A DNA stretch of 8,838 nucleotides from Candidatus Dormiibacterota bacterium (lineage in GTDB: Bacteria; Chloroflexota; Dormibacteria; Dormibacterales; Dormibacteraceae), in the NCBI GenBank assembly GCA_955652585.1, contig CATPBF010000181.1, positions 1 through 8,838 on the forward strand, written 5' to 3'. A model generated the notes under the pieces. It saw nothing but the letters and a program-made list of their open reading frames with translations, was not told where the DNA came from and ran no database searches. The stretch's first letter is position 1. Each line of letters opens with the position of its first letter. Of the stretch, positions 6,746-8,838 are shown piece after piece. A program made the translations under genes and the position numbers.

Positions 6746-7690
6746 TCACATACAAGGTCCGGCCGGATTCACCATGTCCTGGTCGGTGGCGACGCTGAGC
6801 CGCTGCGCGCCGCCGGCATCCGAGTAGTGCCAGAGGCCACCCCAACTACCCATCCATTCTCCAGTGGCGTCCGCGACGAAGATGTTCAGGGAGACCCGGC
6901 CCGAAACCAGCGGGGGTTTCAAAAGCCGCTCTTCAACGTTGGGCGAGTCCAGTCGCCACAGCTCATAGAAATCGGTGAGGTACAGCCGGCCCTGCGCATC
7001 GAGCCCGATCGGTGACAGCTCGAGGTTCGGGGGTCCCTGGAGCCAATCGGTGACGATTCCTGTTGCCAGGTTGAGCTGCTTGACCCTGTAAATGATCTGT
7101 TGCGTGCCCGGTTGCAAGTCGAACCCCCATGCCGATCCGCCGCTGACGAGCGTCCACCGCGCTTGCGGCAGGAGGTCGCTGCCGCGCACCGGCACGGGTG
7201 TCCCGCCGGCGGGGTCGAGACGAAACAAGCCTTCGAAGGCGTTCTGCTTGATGTTGATGGCGTGCAGGACGTAAATGCCGTCGGTCGCGAACGCAATCGG
7301 CCAGTAGTTGGTGGCGCCGTCGTAAATGATCCGATCAACTCCAGACGCGATATCGACGACGTGGATCGCGCCGATTGGGTTCGTCAAATACGACCAGTAC
7401 GTGTAGCGCGACCCGTCGGGGGAGATCAGCTCCTGCGGACCTTGCACCCAACGCTGGTACTGCGCGTCGTAGACATCCCCGCTCGTCTGGCCGACCTCGT
7501 CGATGTGACCGCCGGGATAGGTCACGAAGGCGCGGTGAGATTCAGAACCGTGGTTCCAGGCGACAGCCACCTGGCAACTGTGCACCGGGGGGGTTGGCGA
7601 TTCTGGCGGAGAGGAGGGCGATTGGTTCTGAGCTGAAGGTTCGCTACAAGCGGTGATCACGAGGAGGAGGGCCAGGCCGGCGAAGCGCAT
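6746..7690 (-). CDS. Secreted lipoprotein, beta-propeller-like, function unknown
   Basis: 314 residues. The N-terminus MRFAGLALLLVITAC is a short lipoprotein signal peptide with lipobox ITAC; C15 would be lipidated and the protein anchored outside the membrane. Residues 16-36 are a Ser/Pro-rich linker. The rest is all-beta in character, with repeated short strands ending in turns such as SPDGSRYTYWSYL, DIASGVDRIIYD, RLDPAGGTPVPVR, LNLATGIVTDWL and GLDAQGRLYLTDF. These resemble the blades of TolB/SMP-30-like propellers, but no enzyme signature is evident. Apart from C15 only two cysteines occur, C39 and C313, at either end of the propeller region, where they could be joined. The ATG at 7690 has no clear Shine-Dalgarno (ACCTGATGAG precedes it). 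It sits between the GNAT gene (41 bp) and xseA (21 bp); that neighbourhood gives no hint of its job. Confidence 0.75.
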   Translation of the reverse strand: MRFAGLALLLVITACSEPSAQNQSPSSPPESPTPPVHSCQVAVAWNHGSESHRAFVTYPGGHIDEVGQTSGDVYDAQYQRWVQGPQELISPDGSRYTYWSYLTNPIGAIHVVDIASGVDRIIYDGATNYWPIAFATDGIYVLHAINIKQNAFEGLFRLDPAGGTPVPVRGSDLLPQARWTLVSGGSAWGFDLQPGTQQIIYRVKQLNLATGIVTDWLQGPPNLELSPIGLDAQGRLYLTDFYELWRLDSPNVEERLLKPPLVSGRVSLNIFVADATGEWMGSWGGLWHYSDAGGAQRLSVATDQDMVNPAGPCM

Positions 7691-7731
7691 CTCATCAGGT
7701 GAAACGAGCGCCGGCAGCCGAAGTTACCCGT

Positions 7732-8163
7732 TTAGACCGAGCGCAAGAAGTGGAACGCCGTGATGCGCATCCGCTTGTTGAAGTACAGGCGGTGGGCGTC
7801 GGTGCGGTCCGGACCCACGCCGGAATCAAGGTGAAACTGGTCGCAGCTGAGGCGTTTGGCCTCATCGATCATCCAGTCCAGCAGCTTGCCTGCATGCCCC
7901 TGACCACGATGCTCGGACCGAGTCGAGAGGTCGTCGCAGTACAGGGTGCGGCCCCACGCGAGCATATGCATGATGCGGAACCCAGCCGCCGCGACCGCCT
8001 GGAGATCGTCCTCGACGAAGAAGCCGATCACGCGGTAGCCCTCCAGCCTCTGGACGGTGTCGACGTGCTCGACGAAAACAGTTTCCGGGCCGATGTTCGG
8101 CCGGAGCTCGAGCATCGCCTGGTAGACGTGGTTGTTCGCCCCGGCGTGGAGCTCCTGAATCAT
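7732..8163 (-). CDS. GNAT-family N-acetyltransferase
   Basis: 143 residues, the usual length of a single GNAT domain. The acetyl-CoA pyrophosphate loop is RGQGHA at 86-91 (pattern R/Q-x-x-G-x-A), preceded by the strand LYCDDLSTRSEHR and followed by the helix AGKLLDWMIDEAKRL. HLDSGV (111-116) is the beta-5 strand, and AHRLYFNKRMRITAFHF (123-139) is the motif-B region, normally A-x2-F/L-Y-x3-GF. GNATs transfer the acetyl group of acetyl-CoA to an amine on a small molecule or protein; the substrate is unknown. The ATG at 8163 overlaps the moaA stop as ATGA (8160-8163). A longer form of this frame, open to 8334, would run through the moaA coding region with low-complexity Arg/Pro sequence, so the short start is chosen. 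No good Shine-Dalgarno of its own, only a GGGGG run, so it probably relies on translational coupling. Confidence 0.9.
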   Translation of the reverse strand: MIQELHAGANNHVYQAMLELRPNIGPETVFVEHVDTVQRLEGYRVIGFFVEDDLQAVAAAGFRIMHMLAWGRTLYCDDLSTRSEHRGQGHAGKLLDWMIDEAKRLSCDQFHLDSGVGPDRTDAHRLYFNKRMRITAFHFLRSV

Positions 8164-8838
8164 CCCCCGATCAGAGACATATTCTTGGCCGGCTTGATGA
8201 ACCCGGGCTGGTTGATCAGGTGGCCCTCTTCCTTGCGCCAGACAGCCGTTTCGATCACGCCGCCGAGGTGGTCGTCGGAAACGCCCGAACGCATGAGGTC
8301 GCGCAGCGGCGTCTCCTGCAGCGAGAACAGGCACGTGCGCAGGCCGCCTTCGGCGGTCAGCCGGATACGGTTGCAGGTCGTGCAGAACGCCTGGCTCACC
8401 GAGGAGATGAACCCGATGCCCCCCGGCGCGCCGTCGGCGAATTTGAAGCGCGTGGCAGGTCCCGGTCGCGGATCAGCGACGGGCTGCAGCGGGAACAAAT
8501 CCTCGATCTGCTCCTGGATGCGCCGGCTCGGCACCACCTGTTCGTTGGTCCAGATGTTGTCGCCGTCCAGCGGCATGAACTCGATGAAGCGCACCTCGTA
8601 GCCTTCATCGCGGGCCAGGCGAGCGAAGTCGACGACCTCGTCGTCGTTCTTGCCTTTCATGACGACCATGTTCAGCTTGATCGGCCAGAGTCCCGCCTCA
8701 CGCGAGGCCCGGATGCCATCCATGACGCGCCCAAAAGCGTCGCTGCGTGCGATCTCGTGGAAGCGGTCCATGTGCAGAGTGTCGAGCGAGATGTTGATGC
8801 GCTTGAGGCCGGCGTCCTTCAGCTTCTGAGCCTTGTCA
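8160..8838 (-). CDS. moaA: GTP 3',8-cyclase MoaA, C-terminal two-thirds (5' end outside window)
   Basis: About 225 residues are visible; the frame stays open to the right edge and begins in the window with LKDAGLKRINISLDTLHMD, an inner part of the radical-SAM barrel. The N-terminal CxxxCxxC cluster is therefore outside. Visible are KLNMVVMKGKNDDEV and FIEFMPLDG barrel segments. The second 4Fe-4S cluster motif C-x2-C-x13-C has its three Cys codons at 8384-8382, 8375-8373 and 8333-8331. NRIRL within it supplies the GTP-binding arginines, and the protein ends in the conserved C-terminal Gly-Gly (SLIGG). MoaA, with MoaC, makes cyclic pyranopterin monophosphate in the first steps of molybdenum cofactor synthesis in the cytoplasm. 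An internal ATG at 8771 is not the true start, since family sequence continues before it. The stop overlaps the GNAT start by 4 bases. Confidence 0.97.
   Translation of the reverse strand, partial: DKAQKLKDAGLKRINISLDTLHMDRFHEIARSDAFGRVMDGIRASREAGLWPIKLNMVVMKGKNDDEVVDFARLARDEGYEVRFIEFMPLDGDNIWTNEQVVPSRRIQEQIEDLFPLQPVADPRPGPATRFKFADGAPGGIGFISSVSQAFCTTCNRIRLTAEGGLRTCLFSLQETPLRDLMRSGVSDDHLGGVIETAVWRKEEGHLINQPGFIKPAKNMSLIGG

Noticed and set aside
8164..8334. Longer N-terminus for the GNAT protein reaching into moaA
   Set aside because: The added residues are Arg/Pro-rich out-of-frame moaA sequence; the ATG overlapping the moaA stop gives a normal-length GNAT domain.
7699..8601. 300-residue frame on the + strand opposite the GNAT and moaA genes
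   Set aside because: Spans the antisense of two well-recognised genes and their junction; no motif of its own.

Overview
High-GC window with tightly packed genes and strong third-position G/C bias. It looks like a free-living bacterium of a GC-rich, probably soil-associated lineage. Actinomycetota-, Chloroflexota- or Dormibacterota-like is my guess from gene content and from the XseA sequence around its GHTSD motif; no rRNA or marker gene settles it. I see no tRNA, rRNA, CRISPR array, insertion sequence or other mobile element.

Layout: two blocks converge near 3600-3680. The left block is on the + strand. It holds the C-terminal end of a vanadium-haloperoxidase-like/PAP2 protein (2-349), then a 1005-residue three-part protein (391-3408), then a 67-residue two-helix membrane protein (3395-3598) that overlaps it. 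The 1005-residue protein joins an ADP/ATP-translocase-like (NTT/TLC) membrane domain to HEAT-type repeats and a C-terminal cyclic-nucleotide-binding-type domain. A 10-bp perfect hairpin lies between the convergent ends.

The right block is entirely on the - strand. Read in transcription order it is: moaA (3' part, molybdenum cofactor synthesis, running off the right edge), a GNAT acetyltransferase overlapping moaA by ATGA, a secreted beta-propeller-like lipoprotein, xseA and xseB (exonuclease VII, overlapping by ATGA), and after a 128-bp gap a BBE-type FAD-linked oxidase with its own good ribosome binding site and a possible promoter. From moaA to xseB the gaps are 41 bp or less, so one transcript is plausible, although the functions (cofactor synthesis, acetylation, envelope protein, DNA repair) do not form an obvious pathway.

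The least ordinary element is the NTT-like/HEAT/cNMP fusion with its coupled small membrane protein. It looks like a membrane transporter or sensor under small-molecule control, with no known substrate. The remaining genes are recognisable families. I do not see strong evidence for an entirely new multi-gene system.
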